Source: Salvator merianae (taxonomy: Eukaryota; Chordata; Lepidosauria; Squamata; Teiidae). From it: DNA of 64,000 nt. A program made the position numbers and the translations under genes. Below are positions 47,198 to 57,179 of this stretch, one piece after another; within the stretch, counting starts at the first letter, position 1; the number at the start of each line of letters is the position of its first letter. The notes beneath the pieces were generated by a model. It made no database searches. It worked only from the letters and a program-made list of their open reading frames with translations, and was not told the origin of the DNA. The stretch covers positions 40,401,192 through 40,465,191 of the forward strand of contig QVOM02000073.1 of NCBI GenBank assembly GCA_003586115.2, in the 5' to 3' direction.

Positions 47198-47273
47198 CCA
47201 GCTGGGAACAGCCTATGTTTCTGCCACCACAGGTGCTGTCGCAACTGCTCTAGGACTTAATGCACTAACTAAG
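47198..47273 (+). CDS. SFXN1: SFXN1 exon 5, residues 145-170
   Basis: The acceptor is TTTTTGTTTTAG and the donor is GTATTT, which is weak. The 76-nt exon gives S145 (split), then [20 protein letters not shown] and NALTK. This is the conserved second membrane segment. It ends in phase 0. NALTK supports SFXN1; SFXN3 has KSLTK here. Confidence 0.97.
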
Positions 47274-47808
47274 GTATTTTAAATCTTCCTCGTCTTCTTG
47301 AAATGGTGTTTATTTGTACAAAAATATTCAGAAATCCAATGAATGATTTGTTTGCGCACACCGTATTACTAGTGTATCCTAAGACAACTCAAAGACTACT
47401 GTTTTCATTTTGATATGACCTGGCATATCTGAGAGCCAGCCTAATCTGTTAACACCTATGTACTTTCTTGCTCTGATGGAGGCCTGAACATAGAAAGTGT
47501 GGGGCATTTCTGGTCCTGTGGAGAATGAGGCCTCGCTGCCTTCTGCAGAACCATTCTTACTGCTCTGCAAAATGAGTGCTCCCCAGTGCATGTGGGAGTG
47601 GGCCACGCACCAGTGATGTACAGACTCCTGCACATCATCACACTCCCAGCCCTCTTTTGGGAAGCACTGATGTGCAGTCACCACACTCCAGGCCCTCTTT
47701 TAACATGGCCCAAAGTGGTTGTGCGGATTTTGCAGATATATAAATGCAAAACACAACATGAGCACTCAGACTGCACCCCAGCAGGTGTTACAGGACTACA
47801 TCATTTAT

Positions 47809-47978
47809 GGCCCTTTTTTCACTGGGCCTTATTCCAAATCATATCCTGAAATAGGGACCTGCCATTCGCAGGCTATGACAGGCTTCGCCTGGGGCCTTCT
47901 GTGGTCTGCACCCGCGTGCTGATAACAGGCCCCTATTCCATGATAGATTCTTGAATAAGGCCTGGTGCAGAAAGGCCC
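47809..47978. mobile_element. Palindromic MITE, GGCCC-CTGGGCCTTATTCC family
   Basis: The left end GGCCCTTTTTTCACTGGGCC pairs with the right end, whose reverse complement is GGGCCTTTCTGCACCAGGCC, and both continue into TTATTC. The whole 170 bp folds on itself. It is the same family as 61944-62092, 56801-56980 and 50154-50286. No flanking duplication is visible. It lies in intron 5. Confidence 0.75.
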
Positions 47979-48454
47979 GGTGATGGATGGATATGGAACA
48001 CATCAGGAAGTCCATGAACATTTGGTGGCATGCATGAAGAATCTGTGAAGGTGATGAGTGATTTGCCACTTGCCCTTCATGTGTGGCAAGTACGGCAAGT
48101 TAAATTTCCTGCATCAGTTCACAGCTTGGTTTGCCATGCTTATCACATACCACGGTCTATTTGCCTCTGCAGGTGCCCACATGCACCTGCACCCAGAGCC
48201 AGCAAACCCTCCCAAAATTCTCGCTTCCCACATGCCATAAGTGATACAGACCTATAACTTCTGATGAGCTGTCATTTTGCAATATCACATGTTGTTGTAA
48301 ATCCCTCAGTTCATTCTGTAAACAAATAGCAATTAAAACAAGCCACAGACATTTTAGTAACTTTTTTTTTGAACTTATGGCAAGAATCTGGAGTCAGGGA
48401 AGGGAAAAAACAAAGATTGGCCATACTTGTGTAATTTTTTTTTCTTTTCCACAG

Positions 48455-48540
48455 CATGTCTCACCTCTTATAGGACGATTTGTTCCTTTTGCTGCTGTAG
48501 CTGCTGCAAACTGCATTAACATCCCATTAATGAGACAAAG
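48455..48540 (+). CDS. SFXN1: SFXN1 exon 6, residues 171-199
   Basis: The acceptor is TTCTTTTCCACAG and the donor is GTAAAA. The 86-nt exon encodes [20 protein letters not shown], then INIPLMRQR. The asparagine motif NCINIPLMR (N189, N192) is a hallmark of the sideroflexin transport core and is intact. A palindromic transposon begins 46 bp past the donor. Confidence 0.97.
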
Positions 48541-48586
48541 GTAAAAATTGCTTAACTGAGATGCTGGTGAAATCCTCAAAGACTCT

Positions 48587-48944
48587 GGGCCCTTCTGCAT
48601 GAACCCTTAATCCAGATTAAGGGTCTGTGTAGTACACTTCTAGACCTCGTGGATCTGCATGTTAGTGCAGATCTATGAGGCCACGCTCCCCACGGGATCC
48701 GCTCTGTCTGAACAAGACAGAAGGTGATCCAGATTAAGGATCACTTAATTCAGATCACTGGCAGTACTGATTAATCGGGACTACCAGTGGACCAGCAGGC
48801 TTGATCCAGAACATGGGAGGCATGCAGATGCATGTATCCTGTGTGGGGGACCTCTCTGATCCACATTAACGTGTGGATTGATGAGGCCCTGAAGAGAACC
48901 ACAAGGGCATCTAACATGTAATAGAAGAAAGTGCAAAAAGGCCC
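48587..48944. mobile_element. Palindromic DNA element close to the exon 6 donor
   Basis: The left end GGGCCCTTCTGCATGAACCC pairs with the right end, whose reverse complement is GGGCCTTTTTGCACTTTCTT. The interior includes several smaller palindromes such as CCTTAATCCAGATTAAGG. It has no ORF and the flanking triplets do not match. It starts 46 bp after the exon 6 donor. Confidence 0.65.
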
Positions 48945-49023
48945 TTAGTCTCCATGCCTCCATCTACCTATTTCCAAGCCTGAAACACAATAGGGAAAGA
49001 GTAAAACAATTAGCTCTCTTCTA

Positions 49024-49546
49024 CCATGCTTCTGCACTTATCTTTAGTCTGGACTGAGGGGCTGAAAAATCCACTTTTGGGCCTCACTGGTCTGCACATT
49101 AGTGTGAACTGGTGAGGCCCTACAGCCCCCGGTTAGAGTGCTCCATCTGCATTAGACGGAGCCTAGTGCTGGCAAGGGAGACCCTGTCTGGGACTACCAG
49201 TGGACCCATTTAAACAAGTCTACCAGTGAACCAGTGGCCTCTAGTCCACACCATGGAGGCATCCAGAAAGCCCCATTTCAGGGGCCCCATTTCAGCAGCA
49301 CACCAAAACACACCACCAAAATGCATCCCCCGGTGACTCTGGGGCTAAGAATGAAAGTTCCTGGCCCTTTGGATCCCTCAGAGGCCTGCCCTGAAGCTCA
49401 TGCAAATTTCAGAAACAGAATGGGGTTGGTCTGGATTAGTGTCATCATGAAGACACTGTTGTTCCAGACCACACCTTTCTGTGGTCCAACCCAGCAGGCT
49501 TGGCTGGTCTAGTTTGAACCACAGATCTTTTGGTGCAGAAAGGCCC
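49024..49546. mobile_element. Palindromic DNA element in intron 6
   Basis: The left end is degraded (CCATGCTTCTGCACTTATC). The right end TTTTGGTGCAGAAAGGCCC is clear. The interior has repeated CTGGACT, CCAGTGGACC and GGTCTGGATT blocks like those in 48587-48944 and 54296-55118. The frame at 49234-49512 is a by-product. Confidence 0.55.
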
Positions 49547-49710
49547 AAAGTCTATTGTACAAAGGCTAATTCAACTTGTGTTAGCCCAGCCAAAGGCCCA
49601 GCTAAGCATTTTATTCACAATAAAGTAACATAAAAAAGTTTGTGAATTATTAAGAAATGCTGCTTGAACAAAATTCTTAGAAAGGAGGGATTTTTTATTT
49701 GAAGCACATA

Positions 49711-49920
49711 GCAGCTGCATCCACACACAGTAAAAACAAACAAACAAGTAGCTCAAAACTGGCTTAGAAGTGGTAGCCTGTGGATGCTACAGTTCCACCT
49801 GTAATCCACACTAGCCAGGAAATGAGTTTGGATTATGGATTATAGGTGGGATGGGAACATTAGCATAGCGATGGTACCACCTTAGAACCACTTTCATGTT
49901 ATCTTGTTTTACTGTGTTTG
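49711..49920. mobile_element. GCTGCATCCACACACAG palindromic element before exon 7
   Basis: The left AGCTGCATCCACACACAGTA, then AAAACAA, pairs with the right TTGTTTTACTGTGTTTG. The inner AAGTGGTAGCCTGTGG and GATGGTACCACCTT blocks are also paired. It ends 59 bp before exon 7. A related copy is at 51443-51676. Confidence 0.7.
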
Positions 49921-49979
49921 TAAGGAATAAAAACCAGCTATTTCTCAGCTTTAACTGTTATTTCTTTTTATTCTAATAG

Positions 49980-50107
49980 GGAATTAAAGTATGGTATTCC
50001 TGTTACAGATGAAAATGGAAACCGATTAGGTGAATCAACCAAAGCTGCTCAACAGGCCATTGTGCAGGTGGTTATCTCAAGGATCCTTATGGCTGCTCCA
50101 GGCATGG
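49980..50107 (+). CDS. SFXN1: SFXN1 exon 7, residues 199-242
   Basis: The acceptor is TTTTTATTCTAATAG. The donor GTTAGT after 50107 is less usual but gives the right phase. The exon is 128 nt. It reads [20 protein letters not shown], then [20 protein letters not shown] and GM. The loop motif [13 protein letters not shown] and the next membrane segment are intact. It is flanked on both sides by palindromic transposons, 59 bp upstream and 46 bp downstream. Confidence 0.97.
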
Positions 50108-50153
50108 GTTAGTTGAAGTTCAGCTTCAGTTCAGCATATAATGACACAAGTAA

Positions 50154-50286
50154 GGCCCTTTCCACACTGGGACTTATTCTGGAACATATACTGGCATAGA
50201 GGCCTGCTGTACTCTGCATTAGCATGCGGACAGAAGGCTCCTATTCAGGGATATATTTTGGAATAAGGCCCAATTAAAAAAGGGGC
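50154..50286. mobile_element. MITE with TAA 3-bp duplication, after exon 7
   Basis: The left end GGCCCTTTCCACACTGGGAC pairs with the right end (reverse complement GCCCCTTTTTTAATTGGGCC), and both continue into TTATTC. TAA flanks both sides (50151-50153 and 50287-50289). It is 133 bp and starts 46 bp after the exon 7 donor. Confidence 0.75.
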
Positions 50287-50359
50287 TAAGGCTACTAAGA
50301 ACATGAGCATCAGTCCTGAATTATACTTGATAGGTTTCAGAACAGCTGCTGCTTGCTTT

Positions 50360-50993
50360 GGGCCTGTTCACACTTAGCAAGTGGTACATTTCAGGACACT
50401 AGCTAGAATGCAGGATCCGCACTTGCGAACAGCCCCAGCTGACCCGAAATCTACCGAAGCCCACATGATGCTTACCTGAATCCAGCCAGCTGTGGTCAAC
50501 TAAATTGTAGTCTCCAACCTGACCTGCGCAATCAGATGAGGATCAGGGAAGGTGCGTTCACACCATTTCCGGGTTCAAAACGGCAGCAGGGCAGGGCTGG
50601 CAGGCGCGGTCTGCCAGCTTGCATCCCAGTTCAGATGTTGGGGTCCAGACCCTGGTGGCCTTTTCAGACACAGGTTCGAACACAGGCCCTCTGGGTTGGA
50701 ACACAGGCCCCCTGGGTTCGAACGCAGGCCCCCTGGGTTCGAACGCAGGCCCCCTGGGTTCGAACGCAGGCCCCCTGGGTTCGAACGCAGGCCCTCTGGG
50801 TTCGAACGCAGGCCCTCTGGGTTCGAACGCAGCTACCAAACTAGTACGCTCCCATTCACACTGCGTCCAGTGCTGGTCGGTTTGTGGAGTGTTCCAGTGC
50901 TGACAGGTGCGAAGACCTCTCTCTGTACCCAAACCCGACTGGCCCAAACCCTGCTAGTTAGACCATTATTCTGTTGTAAGTGCGAACAGGCCC
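50360..50993. mobile_element. MITE with TTT 3-bp duplication and 21-bp internal tandem array
   Basis: The left end GGGCCTGTTCACACTTAGCA matches the right end, whose reverse complement is GGGCCTGTTCGCACTTACAA. TTT flanks both sides (50357-50359 and 50994-50996). At about 50673-50832 the interior carries about eight head-to-tail copies of a 21-bp unit GGGTTCGAACGCAGGCCCCCT, the last copies almost identical. The unit is a multiple of three without stops, so it opens long frames on both strands. These are repeats (seven-residue periods), not proteins. It lies in intron 7. Confidence 0.88.
50673..50832. repeat. 21-bp minisatellite inside a MITE
   Basis: About eight units. The central four are identical, and the outer ones have CCCTCT for CCCCCT or ACACA for ACGCA. 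Each unit holds the palindrome TTCGAA and one or two CpGs. Low divergence suggests recent expansion and possible length polymorphism. Confidence 0.95.
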
Positions 50994-51442
50994 TTTGTAA
51001 CAGTAATCCTTTATTCAGCTACAGCAAGGAAAAGGCTGCGTAGCTATTCCCCAAGAGGCAGCAAGGAAGGGAAAGGTACAGCACTGATCAAGCTGCTGTT
51101 GAGCCATGCAGAAGATTGGCTTCTAGCTGCCACCTTAGCTATGCTCCTGCAGTCAGAATGAAAATTCAGTGTTCTCAGCCTGCATATCTAAAACCCTTTG
51201 CCAGTCTACAGCTCTCTTCCTAAGAAGCCAAAGAGGAACAATATGACTGAACTTTCTCGCAGCTATATTTCTGGATGATTGTTTAGTCTGCTATTCACAA
51301 ATATGTTCATTTACAAAAAAAAAATAAAAAAAAATAAAAACTTTTAATTAAGACACTCCTGAGAAGCCATATCATCTACATTTCACATGGACACCTTCTG
51401 TTAGTTTCTACATAATTTTCTCACATCTAGATTCTTGTCTTA

Positions 51443-51676
51443 GGCTGCATCCACACACAATTTTTTTAAAAAAGAGGTTCAAAAGCAGCTTTGAAGTGGT
51501 AGCATCTTTATGCTAGTGCTTTAGCTCACATTAAAAACCATAAAATTCACTCCCAAAATGCATTATCTGACCTTTAATGTGGATACCAGGTAGGATGGGA
51601 ATGCAAGCATCCTCATGCTACCCCCTCTAAGCTGCTTTTGAGCCTGCATTTTTTAAGACTGTCTCTTCACATGTCC
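51443..51676. mobile_element. GGCTGCATCCACAC-end palindromic element
   Basis: TTA followed by GGCTGCATCCACACACAATT marks the left end. The inverted inner blocks AGCAGCTTTGAAGTGGTAGC / GCTACCCCCTCTAAGCTGCT are clear. The right end has decayed (GTCTCTTCACATGTCC). It lies in intron 7. Confidence 0.55.
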
Positions 51677-52058
51677 AGAAAGGGTGCTTCTGAGGAGGCC
51701 TGGGACAGGCTCCCATGATCACTGCAGAGAAGGATGCCTCTGTCTCCGTTTCCATGCAAGGAGGTGTCTTTTCAGCAGCAGACAGAACCGCTTCCATTTA
51801 AGGCACAAAACCCCACCCTACAACAATAGCATTGCCACTGATATTTGCACCCAGAAATGAAGTGGCATGATCTCTGTGAGGCGCCTGCTGTGGATACTTT
51901 CTCGAGTGGTAGTAGCCACCTCAGTCAGAGATACCACTACAATCTACCGATACCAGTAATGGGACTGTGAAATAGGACTCCTTGATGTTGCTAGAAATTG
52001 CTATGAACATAATTTGCTAAGATTTAAAACACGTGTGCTTTGTTTGCTATCTCTGTAG

Positions 52059-52108
52059 CCATCCCCCCCTTCATAATGAATTCTCTGGAGAAGAAAGCAT
52101 TTTTAAAG
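52059..52108 (+). CDS. SFXN1: SFXN1 exon 8, residues 242-258
   Basis: The acceptor is TTGCTATCTCTGTAG and the donor is GTAAGC. The 50-nt exon completes A242 and then gives IPPFIMNSLEKKAFLK, ending in phase 0. The IPPFIM turn and LEKKAFLK basic segment are conserved in SFXN1. Confidence 0.97.
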
Positions 52109-52588
52109 GTAAGCCTAAGCATATACTTTTGGTTCTTATTAAGCAATTATTTTTATAAAATGGTCTCAAATGGGTAGAGAGCAAGTCTCGGTTTCCAATT
52201 ATAAGATGCTGTGTTCAATCTATAATTAATCCTGTTCCTGTTTTAGGGAACAGTTTTGTTTGTAATCACAATGAGAAAGAAAATATGAAGGCTTTAGTCA
52301 GTGACACATATAATTTAGATGAGCTTCATTTTTTTCTATAAACAGAAATAAGGGGATATGTTCTGCAGGAACTTAATTCGAGGGCAGTGTGTGTGAAACA
52401 GCTGCTAAGCAGAAACCAGTCAAATTTAAATTTATCTTTTTAGCACTTGCTTTTGTGCTGGAATCAAGTACGCATGACACCTAGCCCTGAATTCAGATAA
52501 TTTTCTCTGTGCCGATTTGTTAGGGATGGCTAAGATATTGGTCATGATACAGCTGAACTGCTGCATGTAGATGGTGTGAAGTTACATA

Positions 52589-53165
52589 GGGCCTTTTCGC
52601 ACTGTGGCGGTGGAACGTTCTTGTCCGTTCGCTGGAACGGAGCTTTCGCACTGCCGCGGGCGCGTGCCTCACCCGATCCGAACCACTTCGTACCCGATTC
52701 GTACCTGATCCTGGGTAAGGTAAGACAAGTAAAAGCTTGTCTTTATTCCAACCTGCGCGATGGAGCAAAGATCGGTCACGGTGCTTTCGCACTCCCGTCC
52801 GCGTTTGCAATGGCGGCCGGGCGTGGCTGGCATGGCTGTGCATGCGTGGTCTGAAGCTTCACACCCGGGTGCGAAGTTTCACACCCGGGATAGCCCTTTG
52901 GGCATGGCAGCCTAGCTGCCGTTACGAAGCCGGCTCCGTAACGAGCCCTCTGGTTACGAAGCGGAGCTCGATGGTACGAAGCGGAGTTCAATGGTACGGA
53001 GTGCGGTACCAAACTAGCGGATGCCATTCACACTGTTCCCTCTGCTGGTCGGCTTCGGGTCCGTTCCTCTGGCCGGGAGTGCGAATGGCAGCCAGCGTTC
53101 TCCAACCCCTCCGGTCCGAAGCCAACTACTGGGAACGGACTACGGAGCTCAGTACGAAAAGGCCC
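52589..53165. mobile_element. MITE, sister copy of 14206-14825
   Basis: The left end GGGCCTTTTCGCACTGTGGC pairs with the right end, whose reverse complement is GGGCCTTTTCGTACTGAGCT. The element is 577 bp and shares long stretches with 14206-14825, for example CTGCTGGTCGGCTTCGGGTC and GACTACTGGGAACGG-like blocks near the right arm. The flanking triplets are ATA and AAA, a mismatched 3-bp duplication. It lies in intron 8. Open frames are spurious. Confidence 0.82.
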
Positions 53166-53679
53166 AAAGTGCTTAACTTGTGCAGAGATGGTAGCATAGA
53201 GACAGCTTTTTATAATTGTACCCCCTTTTAATCTATGGTATTTGAACCCCTAAATTTATGTTTGACCCACTTCAACATGTTGAAAGGCTCTAAGGCTGGA
53301 AAACCTTCCTGTATTTCTTGTAATTGGGCTGATTTTCTCAGCTGATGGGCCTATCAGCTTATTAGTTAATTAGGTGGGAATTAGAACTAAAGGAATAACA
53401 TTTGCACTTCTGTAACTTTAACAGGCATCACATTCTCATGTAACTGAGAATTCTAGTCAATTCTGCAAGCCAGGGGCTGTAACAGGGACCAGAGTCTTGC
53501 CAGTGAACAATAACTGAATCAACCCTGTTTGCTATGACCAATCAACACAGATGTGGCAGCCTACTGAACACTCGTATTAAATGTTCCTATGCCTGCTCTA
53601 GAATTCCCAGAATCCTGAATGGCTTATTGACAAGACACAAATAACCAGACCAGAATGTGAAGAACCCATAGATTTCTGA

Positions 53680-53903
53680 GGGCCCAGTCACACTTAAGTT
53701 TTAATCCAGCTTTGGTTCACTTTCAGACTGAGAGAACACATCAGTAAAGTAATAAGATGTTTTCTTTTCAGTATTAGCTAACTCAGAAAATCCACCTTTG
53801 GGTTAGATAATGTGGAAAGAAAATGATTAATTGCTTTGCTGATATGTTTTTTCAATCCCAAAGTGGGCTCAAGATGGATTAAAACTTAGGTGTGACTGGG
53901 TCC
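53680..53903. mobile_element. MITE with TGA 3-bp duplication
   Basis: The left end GGGCCCAGTCACACTTAAGT matches the right end (reverse complement GGACCCAGTCACACCTAAGT), and the match continues into TTTAATCCA. TGA flanks both sides (53677-53679 and 53904-53906). The element is 224 bp with long arms that contain no gene. It lies in intron 8. Confidence 0.88.
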
Positions 53904-54295
53904 TGACTGAGATAAATGAACAAATTGTAAAAACCTGTGTTATCTGCTTTAGATGGAAACTTTTCCAAAACCTAAAGGGTAAAATGTTCAGAAAATTTGC
54001 ACAAGCAGGTAGAAGAAGCAGCGATTGCTCAACAGACATGATCAATACAATTTTAACTGGAGCTTCTTTTTATCTGCCGCAATTTAAATTGAGAAATGTT
54101 TAGGGATGAAACAAGAATAAAATACCAAAAAAAAAAGTTGGGAATCAACTCTTCTTTGTATGAAACATTTGCTATGAGCATAGTTTTGTTACATTGGTTT
54201 CCATGATTCTCACTTATAAACTGAGAGCTGGGAAATTGACAGAGGCCATCTAGTGAATTTCATGCGTTGGTAAGAGTCTGTAACCAGGTACCTCA

Positions 54296-55118
54296 GGACC
54301 TTTCTGCACTTCCTGTGCCATGATCCAACCCAGTGTGTCTGCACCAGTGAGGCCCACTGGTCTGGATCTTGACAAGGCATGGTATGGAACAGCACTGCCC
54401 ACATGACTACACTGGTTCAGACCAGCCCCTGTGCTAGCACCAAAGCTTGAATGAGCTTTCAGACTGGCCCCTGAGGCAGTGGCGTAGCCAGCGCTTCCGT
54501 CGCCCGGGGCCATGGGCGGGGGCGACGCCAGCGCACCGGCGCAGGGCAGGGCGATGCCAGCGCGCGAGGGGGTGACGCCGGTGTGCCGGCGCGAGGGGCG
54601 ACGCCAGCGCACCGGCACAGGGTGAGGCGACGCCAGCGCGCCGGCACAAGGGGCGACCAGCGCGCCGACGACGGACGAGCGGGGCAACGAGTGAGGGTGC
54701 CGGTGGGTGGGGCCCTGGCTCCGTGGGCCACCCTCGACAACGCGCCACCCGGGGCGGGGCGCCCCCCCCCGCCCCCCCTTGTTACGCCTCTGGCCTGAGG
54801 GCTACAACAGCTAGGAACTTTCCAAACTCTGGCATTTTGCTGGCATGCTTTGCTGCACTACTGAAATCAATCCCCCAATAGATTAGAACATGGAGACATG
54901 CCTTCTGCATGCCTCTGTGATCTGTACCAGTCTGAGCTGGTATGCCAGCAGTCCTCAATGTCAAAGACTACCAGTAATCCAGGTCAGGGGCCTCATGATC
55001 TGGATTAAGCTCCATCGTGTGCAAACAGAGCATACCAACATCGGCAAGGCTTCTCTGATCCACACTATCATGTGAGCAGTCCTTTGTTCTGGATCTCTGG
55101 TAAGTGCAGAAAGGCCCT
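54296..55118. mobile_element. Palindromic DNA element carrying a nested hAT insertion
   Basis: The left end GGACCTTTCTGCACTTCC matches the right end (reverse complement GGGCCTTTCTGCACTTACC). Without the nested insert at 54477-54792 it would be about 500 bp. Internal CCAGTGAGGCC and GATCTGGATT blocks resemble 48587-48944. Flanking triplets do not match cleanly. It lies in intron 8. Confidence 0.7.
54477..54792. mobile_element. GC-rich hAT-like element nested in another transposon
   Basis: The ends are CAGTGGCGTAGCCAG and, reverse-complemented, CAGAGGCGTAACAAG. The flanking octamers are CCCTGAGG (54469-54476) and GCCTGAGG (54793-54800), matching at seven of eight positions. This is the size of duplication made by hAT transposases. 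The interior is extremely GC-rich with a degenerate tandem of about 24-30 bp (GCGACGCCAGCGCACCGGCG-like) and a C-run. The Arg/Ala/Pro-rich frames on both strands are artefacts. Confidence 0.8.
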
Positions 55119-56800
55119 AGACTGTTTTGAAGGGGAGCTGAAAGTAGTTATGTGAAACCCCAACATTCCAATATATATGTAAACATATCACACATAGTGG
55201 AATAAACAGTTGTGGCAGTTAAGAGGTGAACATTTCAGTCAGTTCAGTGATATCCGTGGAACAACAATAAAGAAAGTTGCCATTGATTATTATGCAGTTT
55301 AATCAACATGAGGATATTGTAAATTTTGCAGATCAGCACACCCGAAAGAGCCCGTCAGGGACTGCTCAGTGTTCTTTGACACCATCTTAATGTTTTCCTG
55401 CTCCTCCCTGCCCCCTCTCTGCCTCATGGACTGTGAGTTCAGGTGAATCATTGCTCTACAGTTAGTTAATTATAAGTCTTGCTATTGATCAGATGTAAAT
55501 CCATTGAGCAATGAGCTGCTTAAAAAAAACCCATGGCACCTTGCAATAGTTGTGACACCATTTACAAATTGCTTTATTAATGCATTCAGGCTCTGTTTAT
55601 CACCATTCCAGATAACCATTCCTGTTCATTTAATCAAGAAAAATCTTTAAAAATGCTTCCTAAATGTGACTCCTGACAAAAAGGCAGACTGTTCACTTGG
55701 GAGCAGTCATGAAAGTCAGCTGACTCCAGGTTATTGCCAGGAAATAGCAGCAGCTCAAAACATTTCGGCCTTTTAATCTGTGTCCTTAAAGTGCTGTTGC
55801 AACCTCATGGGAGTGTGGCAGAAAGATTTTGTCCAACTTCACCCCTGCCTGCCAGCTGCCAGAGAAGGAGGAAACAGCATACAAGTGACTTGAGGTAGAC
55901 TGCATCATGTTAAAAAACAGCTATTTGAATTGGTTCTTAGGACAGTTACTACCAGTCCCTTTGTGAAAATTCTAGTTCATATAGCCATATGAGATCTCAT
56001 GATGTCTTTCATATGATGTTTATATGTAGATTTCAGCCAGTATGTACAGCTCAGTGCCTCTCAGAGACTGAAAAAATAAAACCATTATCAATCTGCATTC
56101 TTCTTTGAGCGGCTTTTCTGGCTCCAACATTTGGGAATATACTTGCTCAAATCATAGCTAACTGGAATATCAAGTGAATCCTTGTGCTTAGACTACCAAT
56201 TGCCATTTTCATTGCTTCTGTAAAAGTAAACCTAAATTCCTAATTCTGTCCAATAACATACTTCATGCTAATTCTGTTTCCAAAAGCTGAAAATATCTGA
56301 GGTGAGAAAAGCAGCAGCGTCTTACAATACAAATTACAGACCTGGGAAATAGTCAATGTGCTGACATTCATATTTCTAATGCTCTAGCCTTTTGTTAGCT
56401 TTCTTCCCAGTAAATAAATAAATAAACTTTGCCCAGCTAAAATCCAGCTTCCCCCTCCCCCACTGAGGTCATCATATATCCCAGGAAGTCATAAGAGTTC
56501 TTGTGTGCAAACTGACCTTTCTTTCTTCAGTAAGAGTAAAACGTATTTGGAAGTAATTTTTCTCATGTTACACAGCATTCTGGCCTATTATATTGCAGAG
56601 TGGTGATGACAGTTCAGAGCTTCCTTTTCTTTTACAGATATTGCACCATGTAAATCATCTGTGTGTTCTATCTGAAAATAACTCTGTAGTTCTAGTCAAC
56701 TGTTCCAAGCTGTATTGTACTTAATTAGGCATTTACAGTGGGGTCGATAAGGCCAGGATCAATTATAGGAATCTGACAGTCTTGTAATTAAAGAGACAGA
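55119..56800. other. SFXN1: Intron 8 sequence without recognised repeats
   Basis: This is the longest stretch in the second half of the window without a transposon I can identify. It is AT-rich with homeobox-like TAATTA or TTAATTAGG cores (for example around 56722-56800) and no coding frame. It may hold conserved non-coding sequence, but only comparison with other species would show this. No exon was found. Confidence 0.4.
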
Positions 56801-56980
56801 GGCCCTTTCTGCACTTGGCTTTTTTCTGGACTATATCCCAGAATAGGGACCTACTATCCACACACTAGTACAGATTTTAGCAAGCCCCAGGTGGGGCCTG
56901 CCATAGTTTATAGTAGCATGCAAATGGCAGGTGCCTATTCCAAAATATAATCTGGAATAAGGTCAAGTGCAGAAGGGGCC
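56801..56980. mobile_element. Palindromic MITE, GGCCCTTTCTGCACT family
   Basis: The left end GGCCCTTTCTGCACTTGGCT matches the right end (reverse complement GGCCCCTTCTGCACTTGACC), with TATTCC blocks further in. The element is 180 bp. The flanks AGA and AGG agree at two of three positions. It lies in intron 8. Confidence 0.78.
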
Positions 56981-57179
56981 AGGGTCAGGATACCAAGCTC
57001 AACACTGACAGGATATCCAGTGGCCCAGCTAAACACAAGAACACCTGCAAAATATATGGTTAAGGATCTTCATAATGACTTAAACAAACCAAGTCTTTCT
57101 GAAAGAGAAAGAGAGAGAACCAGAACAAAACTAAGACCAGAAAAAGGGAGCCGAGTCTATGCCAGGATTCACACAACAC

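Noticed and set aside
50673..50832. Regularly spaced repeats that could suggest a CRISPR array
   Set aside because: Units are contiguous with no spacers, and the context is a vertebrate intron.
50536..51043. Overlapping open frames of 94-163 residues on both strands with seven-residue periods (RTQAPWV, FERRPPG, FEPRGPA)
   Set aside because: They are translations of the 21-bp tandem array inside a MITE. Every frame is open because the unit length is divisible by three.
54250..54798. Arg/Ala/Pro-rich frames and an apparent CpG island in intron 8
   Set aside because: The region is a GC-rich hAT-like element with terminal repeats and an octamer duplication. Composition explains the frames on both strands.
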